Below are positions 7,077 to 7,534 of a DNA stretch of 7,534 bases, piece by piece. The translations under genes were made by a program, and so were the position numbers. This DNA comes from an uncultured Chitinophagaceae bacterium. GTDB lineage: Bacteria > Bacteroidota > Bacteroidia > Chitinophagales > Chitinophagaceae. Positions within the stretch are counted from its first letter, which is position 1; each line of letters opens with the position of its first letter. Location of the stretch: NCBI GenBank assembly GCA_934502905.1, contig CAKSVK010000170.1, positions 1 to 7,534 on the forward strand. Direction: 5' to 3'. Below the pieces are notes generated by a model. It was given only the letters and a program-made list of their open reading frames with translations. It did not search any database and was not told where the DNA came from.

Positions 7077-7534
7077 ATGGCATTTCTACATAATAAATTT
7101 GTATCCATCACAGGTATCAGCGCATGTGTGCCGTCTGCTAAAAAAGTAAATACGGAAAACACAAATTTTGCCGCAAATGACATACAGGCTTTTGTAAAGA
7201 ACGTAGGTGTGGAAGAATACAGGGTAGCCGGACCAGATGTGTGCACATCTGACTTATGCGTTGCCGCTGCCGAAAAACTGATGGATGAAATGCACATTGA
7301 CAGAAATGATATCGGTATTATCGTATTTGTTTCTCAAACGCCGGATTATCACTTTCTTCCCAATACAGCCTGCATTTTGCAGGACCGGCTTCAGTTAAGC
7401 CAGGAAACGCTGGCTTTTGATGTTCCGCTGGGCTGTAGCGGTTATGTATACGGTCTAAATATTATTGCGGCTTACCTGTCGTCCGGGCAGATAAAAAAAG
7501 GCCTGCTGCTGGTAGGCGATACCGGCTCTAAAAC
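7077..7534 (+). CDS. 3-oxoacyl-ACP synthase III (FabH-like), 3' partial
   Basis: ATG 7077 opens a frame that stays open to the right edge, giving the first 152 residues of a KAS III, which joins an acyl-CoA starter to malonyl-ACP to make a 3-oxoacyl-ACP. The N-terminus VSITGISACVPS is the thiolase-fold start common to FabH-like proteins. CTSDLCVAAAEKLMDE follows, then IGIIVFVSQTPDYHFLPNTAC, the equivalent of the strand and motif before the active site. Cys120 in DVPLGCSGYVYGL (codon 7434-7436) aligns with the nucleophile of FabH (Cys112 in E. coli). LLLVGDTGSK near the edge is the next conserved strand. The catalytic His and Asn lie beyond the window. The 15-base spacing from the SDR stop and the A-rich leader fit the same transcript. 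Because the gene sits in a polysaccharide locus with its own ACP and reductase, a decorative short-chain role is more likely than housekeeping fatty acid synthesis. Confidence 0.92.
   Translation, partial: MAFLHNKFVSITGISACVPSAKKVNTENTNFAANDIQAFVKNVGVEEYRVAGPDVCTSDLCVAAAEKLMDEMHIDRNDIGIIVFVSQTPDYHFLPNTACILQDRLQLSQETLAFDVPLGCSGYVYGLNIIAAYLSSGQIKKGLLLVGDTGSK

Noticed and set aside
6971..7297. Minus-strand ORF of 108 codons over the SDR end and KAS III start
   Set aside because: Both + strand genes here show clear conserved motifs; the antisense frame shows none.
1..7534. CRISPR arrays, tRNA/rRNA genes, insertion sequences, toxin-antitoxin or phage-defence genes
   Set aside because: No direct repeats, transposase motifs, RNA gene signatures or defence domains were seen; the window is accounted for by polysaccharide and acyl-chain genes.

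Overview
The window is a piece of an exopolysaccharide, capsule or O-antigen biosynthesis locus. All recognisable genes lie on the + strand in one tightly packed, probably co-transcribed series. The sequence suggests a member of the Bacteroidota, plausibly Chitinophagaceae. This rests on the style of the fused chain-length-regulator/tyrosine kinase, the A-rich leaders that mostly lack Shine-Dalgarno motifs, the moderate-to-low GC, and one TAnnTTTG-type -7 box. The taxonomic call is inference.

Layout, left to right. (1) 1-1538: the C-terminal part of a Wzc-like BY-kinase, cut by the left edge, with coiled coil, GNVR region, second membrane segment, Walker motifs and a C-terminal tyrosine cluster. 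(2) 1559-2434: a family 2 glycosyltransferase. (3) 2517-3758: a Wzy/WaaL-type polymerase or ligase. (4) 3786-5174: a Wzx-type flippase. (5) a 189-base gap with a possible 35-codon ORF and a lone -7-like box. (6) 5364-6002: a NeuD/PglD-type left-handed beta-helix sugar acyltransferase. (7) 6044-6271: a stand-alone acyl carrier protein. (8) 6294-7061: an SDR of the 3-oxoacyl-ACP reductase type. (9) 7077-7534: the start of a 3-oxoacyl-ACP synthase III (FabH-like), cut by the right edge.

The genes fall into two modules. The left half (genes 1-4) is the core of Wzx/Wzy-dependent polymer assembly: a glycosyltransferase builds the lipid-linked repeat unit, Wzx flips it, Wzy polymerises it and the Wzc-like kinase controls chain length and export. 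The right half (genes 6-9) looks like a small dedicated fatty-acid-type pathway: KAS III condenses, the SDR reduces the 3-oxo group, the ACP carries the chain, and the beta-helix acyltransferase could place the acyl group on an amino sugar. The inferred product is a surface polysaccharide carrying a short hydroxyacyl decoration. Comparable unusual N-acyl groups are known on 4-amino-4,6-dideoxy sugars in some bacterial O-antigens.

No rRNA, tRNA, CRISPR array, insertion sequence, phage gene or convincing terminator was seen. The most interesting content is the acyl-decoration module. Smaller curiosities are two short ORFs that each end just before the start of a larger gene, and a perfect 10-bp inverted repeat at the beginning of the polymerase gene.
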